From positions 4,241,388 to 4,305,387 of the forward strand of contig AP019702.1 in assembly GCA_006739055.1 (NCBI GenBank): 64,000 nt of DNA, in the 5' to 3' direction. Source of the DNA: Allostella vacuolata (GTDB lineage Bacteria; Pseudomonadota; Alphaproteobacteria; ATCC43930; Allostellaceae). The notes beneath the pieces were generated by a model that was not told where the DNA came from, ran no database searches, and saw nothing but the letters and a program-made list of their open reading frames with translations. Below are positions 25,459-33,766 of this stretch, piece by piece. Each line of letters begins with the position of its first letter. Position 1 is the stretch's first letter. The translations under genes and the position numbers were made by a program.

Positions 25459-27516
25459 TCAGGCCGCCCGCACCCACACCGCGCTGTCGTGGAAGACCGC
25501 CCCGCCCTGGGGCGGGCCGGGGTCGGCCGAGACCAGGGTGTTGATCCCGTTTCCTTCCTCGAAGTCCCGGTTGGGCCAGATGCCCTCGACCACGATCACG
25601 CCCGGCTGCTGGCCGGCCGCCGCCCGCGCGTGCAGGACGACGGTGCCGCGGCGGTTGCCGAGGCGCACCCGCTGGCCGTCGGCCAGGCCCAGCGCCGCCA
25701 GGTCGTCGGGATGGATGCGCGCGGTCGGCCGCCCCTCGCGCTTGCGCGACGATGGGGTCTCGGTGAAGGTCGAGTTGAGGAACGAGCGCGCCGGCGGGGC
25801 CAGCATGCGGAACGGGTGCTCGGCGTCGGCCGCCTCGTAGAGCGTGGTCTGGTCGGGCAGGGTCGGCAGGCACTGCCAGTCCGGCCCGATCGCCTGCCAG
25901 TCGGCGCGGAAATGGAACCGGCCGTCCTGGTGCGGGAAGCCGTCCAGGAAATGCGCCTGTTCGAAGGGCGGCGCCCGGTCGGTCCAGGCCCCCTCCAGGA
26001 TCGCCGCGGCCGAGGGGTAGCCCGACGCCTGCAGGGTCGCCTCCATGACCTCCCACTCGGTCATGGCGAAGGCCGGGTGCTCCGCCCCCAGGCGGCGGGC
26101 GAGCTGGCCCAGGACCCAGTGGTTGGGCCGGGCGTCGGCCAGTGGCTCGATCACCGCCCGTGTCACGTGGAAGAAGGTCGTGGCGCTGGTCTGGTACATG
26201 TCGTCATGCTCGAGGAAGGTCGTCGCCGGCAGGACGATGTCGGCCATCGCCGCCGTCTCGGTCATGAACTGCTCGTGCACGCAGGTGAAGAGGTCGGCCC
26301 GCTCGAAGCCGGCCCGCACCTTGGTGGTGTCCGGGGCCACCATCATCGGGTTGGTGTTCTGGATGAACAGCGCCGTCACCGGCGGCCCGCCCTTCAGCGC
26401 CGCCGCGTCGCCGGTCAGGATCGGGCCGATCCGCGACTGGTCGAGGACGCGCGTCTTGGGGTCGATCCGGTCCAGCCCCTCGATCAGGGTCTTGTCGATG
26501 CCGTAGAGCTGCCCGTTGGAATAGAGGGCCCCGCCGCCCCGGTGCTGCCAGGCGCCGGTCACCGTCGGCAGGCAGGTCACCGCATGGACGCTGGAGGCGC
26601 CGTTGCGCGCCCGCGCGAAGCCGTAGCCGACCCGGATGAAGCTGCGCCTGTGGCGGCCATAGAGCCGGGCGAAGGCCAGGATCTCGTCGACCGGCACGCC
26701 GCAGATCGCCGACGCCCATTCCGGGGTGCGGCTTTCCAGGTGCCGCTCCAGATCCTCCGGGCAGTCGGCGTAGCGCGCCATGTAGTCGCGGTCGGCAAAG
26801 CCCTCGCGGAAGAGCACATGCATGACGGCGCAGGCGAGCGCGGCATCCGTGCCCGGGCGCACACACAGGAAATGGTCGGCCACCTCGGCCGTGGGGGTGC
26901 GGTAGACGTCGACCACCACCACCTTCGCGCCGCGCTCCTTGCGGGCGCGCGTCACGTGCGCCATCAGGTTGACCTGGGTCGAGACGGGGTTGCCGCCCCA
27001 GATGACGACGAGGTCGCTCTCGGCGATCTCCCGCCCGTCGACTCCGAGCTTCTTGCCGACGCCGGCGACCCAGCCGGAATCGGCCAGCGTCGTGCAGATG
27101 GTGTTGGCCTGCCGCGAATAGCCCATGACGTGGCGCAGCCGGTTGATGCCGTCGCGCTGCACCAGCCCCATGGTGCCGGCATAATAGTAGGGCCACACCG
27201 CCTCCGGCCCATGGCGCTCCGCCGCCTGCTTCAGGGCGTCCGCCACCGTGTCCAGCGCCTCGTCCCAGGAGACGGGCACGTAGGATTCCCGGCCGACGCC
27301 GCGCGGCCCGACCCGCTTCAGCGGCTGCGTCAGCCGGTCCGGATGGTGCACCCGCTCGGCATAGCGGCCGACCTTGGCGCAGACGACGCCGGCCGTGTAG
27401 GGATTGTCGGCGCCGCGCACCCGGCCGATGGTGCGCGCATCGATCCGCTCCACCTCGAGCGCGCAGGTCGACGGGCAATCATGCGGGCAGGCGCTGCGGA
27501 CGATGTCGAGGGGCAA
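25459..27516 (-). CDS. Molybdopterin oxidoreductase (DMSO reductase superfamily)
   Basis: 685 residues. An N-terminal 4Fe-4S site is formed by C10, C14 and C18 (CPHDCPSTC) and C46 (GVVCAK). The molybdopterin-binding domains follow, with IWGGNPVSTQVN, FIQNTNPMMVAPDTTK and the C-terminal MGD-binding fold (IHPDDLAALGLADGQRVRLG). C141 in ANTICTTLAD is a candidate metal ligand. There is no twin-arginine signal, so it is probably cytoplasmic. No iron-sulfur or membrane partner subunit is encoded next to it, so substrate and electron acceptor are unknown. The upstream gap holds a palindromic repeat. Confidence 0.88.
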   Translation of the reverse strand: MPLDIVRSACPHDCPSTCALEVERIDARTIGRVRGADNPYTAGVVCAKVGRYAERVHHPDRLTQPLKRVGPRGVGRESYVPVSWDEALDTVADALKQAAERHGPEAVWPYYYAGTMGLVQRDGINRLRHVMGYSRQANTICTTLADSGWVAGVGKKLGVDGREIAESDLVVIWGGNPVSTQVNLMAHVTRARKERGAKVVVVDVYRTPTAEVADHFLCVRPGTDAALACAVMHVLFREGFADRDYMARYADCPEDLERHLESRTPEWASAICGVPVDEILAFARLYGRHRRSFIRVGYGFARARNGASSVHAVTCLPTVTGAWQHRGGGALYSNGQLYGIDKTLIEGLDRIDPKTRVLDQSRIGPILTGDAAALKGGPPVTALFIQNTNPMMVAPDTTKVRAGFERADLFTCVHEQFMTETAAMADIVLPATTFLEHDDMYQTSATTFFHVTRAVIEPLADARPNHWVLGQLARRLGAEHPAFAMTEWEVMEATLQASGYPSAAAILEGAWTDRAPPFEQAHFLDGFPHQDGRFHFRADWQAIGPDWQCLPTLPDQTTLYEAADAEHPFRMLAPPARSFLNSTFTETPSSRKREGRPTARIHPDDLAALGLADGQRVRLGNRRGTVVLHARAAAGQQPGVIVVEGIWPNRDFEEGNGINTLVSADPGPPQGGAVFHDSAVWVRAA

Positions 27517-27600
27517 GGGTCGGACCTCCGGGGTTCGGCGCGACCGAGACTACGATGCTTCGCTTGGAATGAGGAGGCCGGGCGCTGCCCCTCGGTCCCC

Positions 27601-27702
27601 GCGTCCCTCGACTGCGCTCGGGATGAGGGAAACCTCGATCTGCACAAGCGCTTGTGGCGAAAAGAAAAATTCCTCATCCCGAGCGCAGTCGAGGGACGCT
27701 TT
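27601..27702. repeat. Interspersed palindromic element, copy 2
   Basis: Near-perfect inverted arms (GCGTCCCTCGACTGCGCTCG and its reverse complement, then GGATGAGG). The spacer contains CACAAGCGCTTGTG, itself a palindrome also present in copy 5. A degenerate half-arm (GATGCTTCGCTTGGAATGAG) lies at about 27554-27573. It sits between the lipoprotein gene and the start of the molybdopterin oxidoreductase. The rest of 27517-27740 holds nothing else clear. Confidence 0.88.
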
Positions 27703-27740
27703 GCCCGGTGTCCAGCATTGCGGTCAGCGGCTGCCTTCAC

Positions 27741-28367
27741 CTACTCCCACGGCGAAGGCTCGGGCCGGGTGCCCTTCTCCATCAGGTCGGTCGAATCCCA
27801 GGTCAGGAACAAGAGCAGCGTCCACTGCACCTTGTGCGAGAAGCCGTGCTCCGGCCCGGCCGACTTGAGCAGGCTGCCGGTGCGCGCGTCGTAGGCGGTG
27901 GCGGCCAGCTTGACCACGCCCTGGGCCATGTCCTTCTTGAACAGGGCCACCTCGGGCAGGTTGACGTCGCCCGAGAGCGGGATCGGCACGCCGAGGCTGG
28001 GGATGCCGACCAGCGCGTCGCGATCGTCGACCGAGAGCGCGCCCGCCCGCATCTCGACCACCATGTCCGCCCGGCCCCGGTCCGCCGCCATCCGGGCGCC
28101 GCGCCGGAGCAGCCCGTCGCGCATCGCCGAGACGGCGTACTTGCCGTCGAAGCCCTCGAGATTGCCGGGCTCGACGAAGACCGTGCCCTCGGACGGGAGT
28201 TCGGCCGCCAGCCGCTCGACGGCGCGGTCGACGGCGACCGAGATCAGCAGCTGCTCGGTCGCGGTCCGGGCCGGCGGCGCCAGCCGCTCGGTCGAGCAGC
28301 CGGCAAGGAGCGCGGTCGCCAGGCAAGCCGGCACGGCCGCGCGGAGAAGGATCTGTCTGCACTGCAC
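27741..28367 (-). CDS. Putative outer-membrane or periplasmic lipoprotein of unknown function
   Basis: 208 residues with a clear lipoprotein signal: basic start (MQCRQILLRA), hydrophobic core and lipobox LLAGC, giving Cys24 as the lipid-modified residue. The mature part has alternating helix and strand character with no recognised domain; WTLLLFLTWDSTD near the end is conserved-looking. It could be an envelope assembly or stress lipoprotein, but there is no direct evidence. It is followed on its strand by palindromic element 2. Confidence 0.75.
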   Translation of the reverse strand: MQCRQILLRAAVPACLATALLAGCSTERLAPPARTATEQLLISVAVDRAVERLAAELPSEGTVFVEPGNLEGFDGKYAVSAMRDGLLRRGARMAADRGRADMVVEMRAGALSVDDRDALVGIPSLGVPIPLSGDVNLPEVALFKKDMAQGVVKLAATAYDARTGSLLKSAGPEHGFSHKVQWTLLLFLTWDSTDLMEKGTRPEPSPWE

Positions 28368-28453
28368 TGGTCATCCACCCCGGCAATCCCCCCTTGCGAC
28401 TTCCGAATGCCCGGATGGTCGCAGGGAAGTTTGACGGGGTGATGGCGGCCTTA

Positions 28454-28498
28454 CTCAGATGAAGACTGCCCTCAGATGAAGACTGCCCTCAGACGAAG
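28454..28498. repeat. 17-bp tandem repeat at the 3' end of an RTX gene
   Basis: CTCAGATGAAGACTGCC twice (28454-28470, 28471-28487), then a third partial unit CTCAGACGAAG that contains the RTX stop codon. Slippage has therefore duplicated the stop region without changing the protein. The remaining gap to 28367 is unremarkable. Confidence 0.85.
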
Positions 28499-29439
28499 AG
28501 GAAGTCCTGCGGCCGGAATTCGTCGATCGACTGGTTGCGGATCAGGAGCGTGTTGCCGTCGCCGAGGTCGAACAGGGTGCCGTCCGACGAGTCGCCATAG
28601 GCGCGGTCCATCAGGTCGTAGAAGTCGAAGATGCCGGAGCCGTTGATGTTGTGCGGCATGACCACGCGGTCGGCGTCCTCGAAGATGAAGTCGACGATGT
28701 CGTCGTCGCCCCCGCCGCTGAAGACGAAGAAATCGTCGGGGCCGAAGCCGCCATACATCGTGTCGTCGCCGGAGCCGCCGTCGAGCGTGTCGGCCCCCTC
28801 GCCGCCGTTCAGGATATCCCGGCCCGAACCGCCGAAGACGACGTCGTTGCCGGATTCGCCATAGAGGTTGTCGTCGCCGAGATCGCCGTAGACCAGGTCG
28901 TTGCCCTGCTCGCCATGCACGTCGTCGCGATCCCGGCCGCCATACATGGTGTCGTTACCGAAGCCGCCATAGACCAGATCGTCGCCGAGATTGCCGTTGA
29001 CGTGCCAGTCGTCGCCGTCGTTGCCGAAGACGATGTCGTTGTCCTGGCCGCCGCGCACGAAGTCGGCCCCGGGGCCGCCATAGACCGTGTCGAACCCGGT
29101 GTTGCCGTTCAGCGCGTCGTCGCCCCAGTCGCCGAGCAGCAGGTCGTTGCCGTCGCCGCCGAAGCCGTGATCGTTGCCGTCGCCGCCATCCAGCGTGTCA
29201 TCGCCGGAGCCGAAGAAGTCGACGTTGCTGCCGCCGAACATGGTATCGGCGCCGGGCCCGCCATAGACGAGGTCGTTGCCCGAATTCCCCATCAGGAAGT
29301 CCTGGTCGAAGCCGCCGTCGATGGTGTCGAACCCGCCCTCGCCTCGGATCACGTCGTTGCCCCCGAAGCCGAGGATCGAGTCGTCGCCGCCGGTCCCGAT
29401 CAGGGTGTCGGCCCCGTTGCCGCCGGGGATGTAGGCCAT
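28489..29439 (-). CDS. RTX calcium-binding protein, repeat-only type
   Basis: 316 residues from ATG 29439 (AGGAG 6 bases upstream). From residue 4 to about 245 it is almost pure GGxGxD nonapeptide array. A 65-residue C-terminal region without repeats ends in FRPQDFLFV, the LxxxDFxF-type end seen in many type I substrates. It has no signal peptide and no catalytic domain. A 60-residue block (NGNTGFDTVYGGPGADFVRG through WHVNGN) is nearly the same as in the RTX protein at 30570. Probably exported and calcium-folded outside the cell; role unknown. Confidence 0.85.
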   Translation of the reverse strand: MAYIPGGNGADTLIGTGGDDSILGFGGNDVIRGEGGFDTIDGGFDQDFLMGNSGNDLVYGGPGADTMFGGSNVDFFGSGDDTLDGGDGNDHGFGGDGNDLLLGDWGDDALNGNTGFDTVYGGPGADFVRGGQDNDIVFGNDGDDWHVNGNLGDDLVYGGFGNDTMYGGRDRDDVHGEQGNDLVYGDLGDDNLYGESGNDVVFGGSGRDILNGGEGADTLDGGSGDDTMYGGFGPDDFFVFSGGGDDDIVDFIFEDADRVVMPHNINGSGIFDFYDLMDRAYGDSSDGTLFDLGDGNTLLIRNQSIDEFRPQDFLFV

Positions 29440-29534
29440 GGGATGCTCCTGGATTGCCGTGTTCGTCGCGGCCACAACGGACCAGGGCCGGCGCCGGTTC
29501 CCCGATGCCGTTCCCGACCCGTGCCGTCAGCCTG

Positions 29535-30506
29535 TCAGGGCACGTCGACCCAGCCGCCCGCCCGGGCGGACCGCTCCACCTGCTCCAGCACCGACACCCC
29601 GTTCACGGCATCCGCATCGCTGACCGGGAAGGTGGCGCGGCCGGCGACCGCGTCGGCGAAGCATTCGAGCTCGGCCCGCTCCTTGTCGATCGGGTCGTAG
29701 CTGCGGGTCTCGGGCTTGCCGCCGACCTTGGTCACGACCAGCTGCGTCTCGCCGCGCATCTCGGCCGTGCCCTTGGTGCCGTAGACCTGGATGCGCCAGC
29801 ACTGCGCGGTCGCTGGCGAGGTCACCAGCGTGCCGGCCGCACCCCCGGCGAAGTGCAGCAGCATGGCGGTGGTGTCGTCGATCGGGATCTCGATCGCACG
29901 CCGCCAGCTGAGCGCCGCCACCGCCTTGACCGGCCCCAGCAGGCCGATCAGCGCGTCCACCATGTGGATGCCGAGTGCCGTCATGCCGCCGGCCGGGCTC
30001 TCGGTCGGCGAGGCGCGCCAGCCGTCCGGCGCATAGGAGAAGGCGCCGGAGCCGGTCACCGCCCCCTCGACCTGCAGGATGGTGCCGAGCTCGCCCGAGC
30101 GGATGAGCTGGCCGAGCTCGGCATAGCCCGGCAGGAAGCGGCGGTTGTGGCCGACCGCGAGCGTGACCCCGGCCTTGGCGCAGGCCGCGACCGAGGCCGC
30201 GGCGCTGTCCCTGGTCAGCGTGAAGGGCTTGTCGCAGAAGACATGCTTGCCGGCGGCCGCGGCGGCGGCGACCTGCTCGGCATGCTGGGTGTGCGGGGTG
30301 GCCAGCACCACTGCCTCGACCGCCGGGTCGGCCAGCACCGCCGCATAGTCGGGCAAGAGCCGGAAGCCGTTGGCCTGGGCGAACGCCTCGGCCTTGGCCG
30401 GGGTGCGGGTGCATCCCGCCACGAAGCGGATCTTGTCGCTGCCCTTGGCCGAATTGACCAGCACCTGTCCCCATCGGCCGAGGCCGACCACCGCCGCTTT
30501 CACCAT
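29535..30506 (-). CDS. Gfo/Idh/MocA-family NAD(P)-dependent oxidoreductase
   Basis: 323 residues from ATG 30506 (GGGGGAAG upstream). N-terminal Rossmann motif AAVVGLGRWGQ, then ATPHTQHAEQ and KHVFCDKPFTLT, the family's EKP-like motif that contacts the nicotinamide, and GGGMTALGIHMVDAL-like residues near 180-195 containing the catalytic His. The C-terminal beta-sheet domain is present in full. Enzymes of this family oxidise or reduce sugars and inositols; the substrate here is unknown. It lies between two RTX genes on the same strand. Confidence 0.86.
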   Translation of the reverse strand: MVKAAVVGLGRWGQVLVNSAKGSDKIRFVAGCTRTPAKAEAFAQANGFRLLPDYAAVLADPAVEAVVLATPHTQHAEQVAAAAAAGKHVFCDKPFTLTRDSAAASVAACAKAGVTLAVGHNRRFLPGYAELGQLIRSGELGTILQVEGAVTGSGAFSYAPDGWRASPTESPAGGMTALGIHMVDALIGLLGPVKAVAALSWRRAIEIPIDDTTAMLLHFAGGAAGTLVTSPATAQCWRIQVYGTKGTAEMRGETQLVVTKVGGKPETRSYDPIDKERAELECFADAVAGRATFPVSDADAVNGVSVLEQVERSARAGGWVDVP

Positions 30507-30569
30507 CGCGCTTCCCCCGGGGGTTTCCTGTCGCAAGGCGCCAGGATTACCCCCGGCCGGGGCGGCCCG

Positions 30570-31670
30570 CTAGGCAAAGAACTGGAAATCCGCCGCCGAC
30601 AGCTGGTCCGGGGCGATGCCGAGCACGGTCAGCATATGGCCGCCGCCGAGATCGATCACGGTACTTCCGTTCAGCACCGTCGCCGCGGCCAGCACCTGTG
30701 CCCCCGTCGCGAGGCCGCTGCCGTTGATGTCGAGGAGAAGGCCGATCCGGTCCTCGCCCGGCACGAAGTCGGCGATCCGGTCGAGCCCGCTTGCATCGGC
30801 GAAGAGGAACAGGTCGTCGCCGGTGCCGCCGAGCAGCAGGTCGTCGCCGAGGTCGCCCCACAGGGTATCGGCGCCCGTGCCGCCATCCAGCATGTCGTCG
30901 CCCTGGCCGCCGCGCACCAGGTCGTTGCCGGCCCCGCCATAGACCAGGTCGTCGCCGATATTGCCGTTGACGTGCCAGTCGTCGCCGTCCTCGCCGAGGA
31001 CGAGGTCGTTGTCCTGCCCGCCGCGCACGAAATCGGCGCCGGGGCCGCCATGGACGGTGTCGGCGCCGGTGTTGCCGTTGACCGCATCGTCGCCGGCCCC
31101 GCCATAGACCAGGTCGGAGCCGTCGCCGGCGATGATCTCGTCGTCGCCGGGGCCGCCGTCGATCGCATCCGCGCCCGAATCGAAAATGGTATCGGAATTC
31201 CCGCCGAAGATCGTGTCGTTGCCCGCCCCGCCCGACAGGTAGTCGTCGTCCGGGCCGCCCCGGATCCAGTCGTCCCCGGCGGCGCCATGGGCCCAGTCGT
31301 CGCCCGGGCCCCCCATCAGGTCGTCATCCCCCGCACCGCCGATCAGGGTGTCGGCGCCGGTCCAGCCCTGCAGGTTGTCGCCGGCGTCGCCAGCGATCAG
31401 CAGGTCGTCGCCGGGATCGCCGAAGATCTGGTTGCCGTCGGCGTCGGGCGTGGACTGCGTGCCGCCCCAGATGGTGTCCGCGCCGTCGCCGCCGCCGAGC
31501 TGGTCGTAGCCGGGGCCGCCCTCGATCCGGTCGTCGCCCTCTCGGCCCTCGATCGTGTCGAGGCCCTCCAGGCCGGACAGCGTGTCGTCGCCGCCCAGCC
31601 CGTCGATGAAATCGTCCTCCGGCGTCCCCGTCAGGACTTCCGAAGCGTCGCCACCCGTGATCGTCGCCAT
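30570..31670 (-). CDS. RTX calcium-binding protein, repeat-only type
   Basis: 366 residues from ATG 31670 (a G-rich stretch precedes it; ATG 31682 is an alternative). About 280 residues of RTX nonapeptides, then a 70-residue tail ending LSAADFQFFA, a type I-like end. It shares the block NGNTG..GGPGADFVRGGQDND..DGDDWHVNGN with the gene at 28489. No signal peptide or enzymatic domain. A paralogue of that gene, probably secreted by a type I system encoded elsewhere or by the one at the left edge. Confidence 0.85.
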   Translation of the reverse strand: MATITGGDASEVLTGTPEDDFIDGLGGDDTLSGLEGLDTIEGREGDDRIEGGPGYDQLGGGDGADTIWGGTQSTPDADGNQIFGDPGDDLLIAGDAGDNLQGWTGADTLIGGAGDDDLMGGPGDDWAHGAAGDDWIRGGPDDDYLSGGAGNDTIFGGNSDTIFDSGADAIDGGPGDDEIIAGDGSDLVYGGAGDDAVNGNTGADTVHGGPGADFVRGGQDNDLVLGEDGDDWHVNGNIGDDLVYGGAGNDLVRGGQGDDMLDGGTGADTLWGDLGDDLLLGGTGDDLFLFADASGLDRIADFVPGEDRIGLLLDINGSGLATGAQVLAAATVLNGSTVIDLGGGHMLTVLGIAPDQLSAADFQFFA

Positions 31671-31727
31671 GCCAACCCCCATCGTTGCGATTTCCCTGGG
31701 ACGCAGCGGATCGCGCGGAGGTTCAAG

Positions 31728-33425
31728 CTACTGACGCTTGGTCGGGTCCGGGAAGAAGCGGGTGCCGGCCCGCGCAGGCCCGCCCGACAGGCCGAGCGCC
31801 ACGCCGTCGGCGCGCCAGCAGGCGGCCCCCGTCATCCGGCCGTCGTCGTGGAACGCAATCGCGCACATGCCGCCCGCGACATGGGGCACCGGCACCACCG
31901 GGTGGCCGAGCCCGGCCACCGCGGCACGGACCGAATCCGGCACCGCCTGCTCGATCTCCGCATCCTGGCCCTGGGTCCAGACGCGCGGCGCCTCCACCGC
32001 CTCCTGCAGGGTCATGCCGTGGTCGACGAGGTTGAGGATCGCCTGCATGGCCGCACCGTAGAGGCGCATGCCGCCCGGCAGGCCGAGCGCCAGCGCGATC
32101 CGCCCGTCGCGATAGGCGAGCAGCGGCGACTGGGTGCTGGTCAGCCGCTTGCCGGGCGCCAGCGACAGCGCGTTCCCGGGGTGCGGATCGAACAGGTACA
32201 TGTAGTTGTTGGGAACGATGCCGATGCCGGGAATAAGGATCTTCGCCCCGAACAGGCTGTTGAGCGTCTGGGTCGAGGAGACGACGTTGCCCTCGCGGTC
32301 GGCGACCGTCACATGGGTGGTGTTGGGCGATTCGTTCTGCAGGATGCGCGCCTCGAACCGGGTCGCGGCGTCGGGCCGGATCTCCGGCCGGCGCAGGTGG
32401 GCATAGTCCTTGGACATCAGGCGTTCGACCGGCGTGGTGACGAAGGCCGGATCGGCGGTGGCGGCCAGGCGGTCGGCGGCGGCGATCTTCATCGCCTCCA
32501 GGATCAGGTGCAGCGTCTCCGGCGTGCCGAAGCCGAGCCGGCCGATGTCGTAGCCCTCCAGCAGGTTCAGCATCTGCACGATGTGCACCCCGCCGGAGGT
32601 CGGCGGCGGCGCGCCCACCACCTCCAGCCCGCGATAGGTGCCGCGGACCGGCACCCGGTCGACGGTGCGGTAGTCGACGAGGTCGGAGAGCGTCAGCAGC
32701 GAGCCGTGCCGGCCCAGATACTCGGCCGCGATCGCGCCGATCGCCCCGCCATAGACGGCGCCCGGCCCCTCCTGGGCGATGGTGCGCAGGGTATCGGCCA
32801 GCTCGGGCTGGACCAGGCGCTGGCCGGGTGCCAGCGCGCTGCCGCCCGGCAGCAGCAGGGCGGCGATGTGCGGGTCGCGCGCCAGGTCGGCCCCTACCGA
32901 CTGGATGCATTCATGCAGGAACCGGCTCGCCTCGAAGCCACGCGACGCGTGGCGGATGGCCGGATCGATCACCGTCGCCAGGTCGAGCCGCCCATGGCGC
33001 TCGAGGGCCTCGCACCAGCCCTTCAGGCTGCCGGGGGAGGCCACCGCCCGGGCGCCCACGGCATTCGCCCGCCCTTCGACCTCCATGTAGGTCGGCCACT
33101 GGTCGGAGATCGGGCGGTAGCTGTCGGGACGCGAGGCGGCGGGCGCCGTCGACAGCCCGTCCAGCACCGTCTCGCGCCCGTCGGCCAGGCGCATCAGCGC
33201 GGTGCCGCCGCCGAAGATGCCGACCATCATCGGCTCGACCACCGACAGGGTGAAGAGGGCGGCCACCGCCGCATCCACCGCGTTGCCGCCGATCGCCAGC
33301 ATCTCCGCCCCGGCGGCCGAGGCCAGCGGGTGGTTCGTCACGACCATGGCGCCGCTCGCCACCGTCGACTGCTTCTCGCACGAAAAGACCGTGCCCGCGC
33401 GGCTCCGCCAATCGCCCGTCGTCAT
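31728..33425 (-). CDS. Gamma-glutamyltransferase family protein
   Basis: 565 residues from ATG 33425 (ATG 33440 possible). The autocatalytic cleavage site is NESPNTTHVTVADREGNVVS, with Thr369-Thr370-His371; Thr369 would become the N-terminal nucleophile of the small subunit. LNSLFGAKILIPG and the glycine-rich ALGLPGGMRL further on fit the small subunit. It lacks a signal peptide, unlike periplasmic GGTs, so it may be cytoplasmic. It would hydrolyse or transfer the gamma-glutamyl group of glutathione or related compounds. It is divergent from the acyl-CoA synthetase, with palindromic element 3 between. Confidence 0.88.
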   Translation of the reverse strand: MTTGDWRSRAGTVFSCEKQSTVASGAMVVTNHPLASAAGAEMLAIGGNAVDAAVAALFTLSVVEPMMVGIFGGGTALMRLADGRETVLDGLSTAPAASRPDSYRPISDQWPTYMEVEGRANAVGARAVASPGSLKGWCEALERHGRLDLATVIDPAIRHASRGFEASRFLHECIQSVGADLARDPHIAALLLPGGSALAPGQRLVQPELADTLRTIAQEGPGAVYGGAIGAIAAEYLGRHGSLLTLSDLVDYRTVDRVPVRGTYRGLEVVGAPPPTSGGVHIVQMLNLLEGYDIGRLGFGTPETLHLILEAMKIAAADRLAATADPAFVTTPVERLMSKDYAHLRRPEIRPDAATRFEARILQNESPNTTHVTVADREGNVVSSTQTLNSLFGAKILIPGIGIVPNNYMYLFDPHPGNALSLAPGKRLTSTQSPLLAYRDGRIALALGLPGGMRLYGAAMQAILNLVDHGMTLQEAVEAPRVWTQGQDAEIEQAVPDSVRAAVAGLGHPVVPVPHVAGGMCAIAFHDDGRMTGAACWRADGVALGLSGGPARAGTRFFPDPTKRQ

Positions 33426-33524
33426 CGATCGTCCTGCCATCCTGACTGCGCGGCGAAGGCGCCGCGGCCCGAACGCTAGCGCCGGAACCCTGGATAGCAA
33501 CAGGCCCATTGCCCATCGGTCGCA

Positions 33525-33623
33525 GCGTCCCTCGACCGGGCTCGGGATGAGGAGCTTCTCCTTTTGCAGAAACCCTTGTGGAACAAAGAAAATCTCCTCA
33601 TCCCGAGCGTCGTCGAGGGACGC
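33525..33623. repeat. Interspersed palindromic element, copy 3
   Basis: Arms GCGTCCCTCGACCGGGCTCG/GGATGAGG and their inverse, with spacer ACCCTTGTGGAACAAAGAAA. The left flank (CTGGATAGCAA and on to CGGTCGCA) is shared with copy 4. The right flank (GTTTCATCCC, CCGGT, AACTCGTCC) matches, inverted, the left flank of copy 1. It occupies the divergent gap between the GGT and acyl-CoA synthetase genes. Confidence 0.87.
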
Positions 33624-33766
33624 ATTGGCCGTCGGCCAACGCTCCGATCGAAGGCGCCACAGCCGTTTCATCCCCGGCGGATCAGCCAACCGGTGGGAAC
33701 TCGTCCGGAAACGATAAGTTCCGGGCCCCCTGCCGGGCGGCGGCCGCGCCGCCTATAGTGGCGGCC

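Noticed and set aside
25438-25475. Hairpin GACCG..CGGTC between the methyltransferase and the molybdopterin oxidoreductase
   Set aside because: Short, interrupted stem without a T-tract; expected often at this GC content.
28631-31600. Dense repeated GTCGTTGCC/CCGCCATAGAC-like words in two places
   Set aside because: Same reason: RTX-coding repeats in two paralogous genes, not an independent DNA repeat.
29454-33479. A 1341-codon open frame on the plus strand
   Set aside because: It is antisense to two RTX genes, an oxidoreductase and a GGT. The products on the minus strand have clear families, while this frame gives Val/Ala/Asp/Arg-rich sequence without any motif, as usual for mirror frames in GC-rich DNA.
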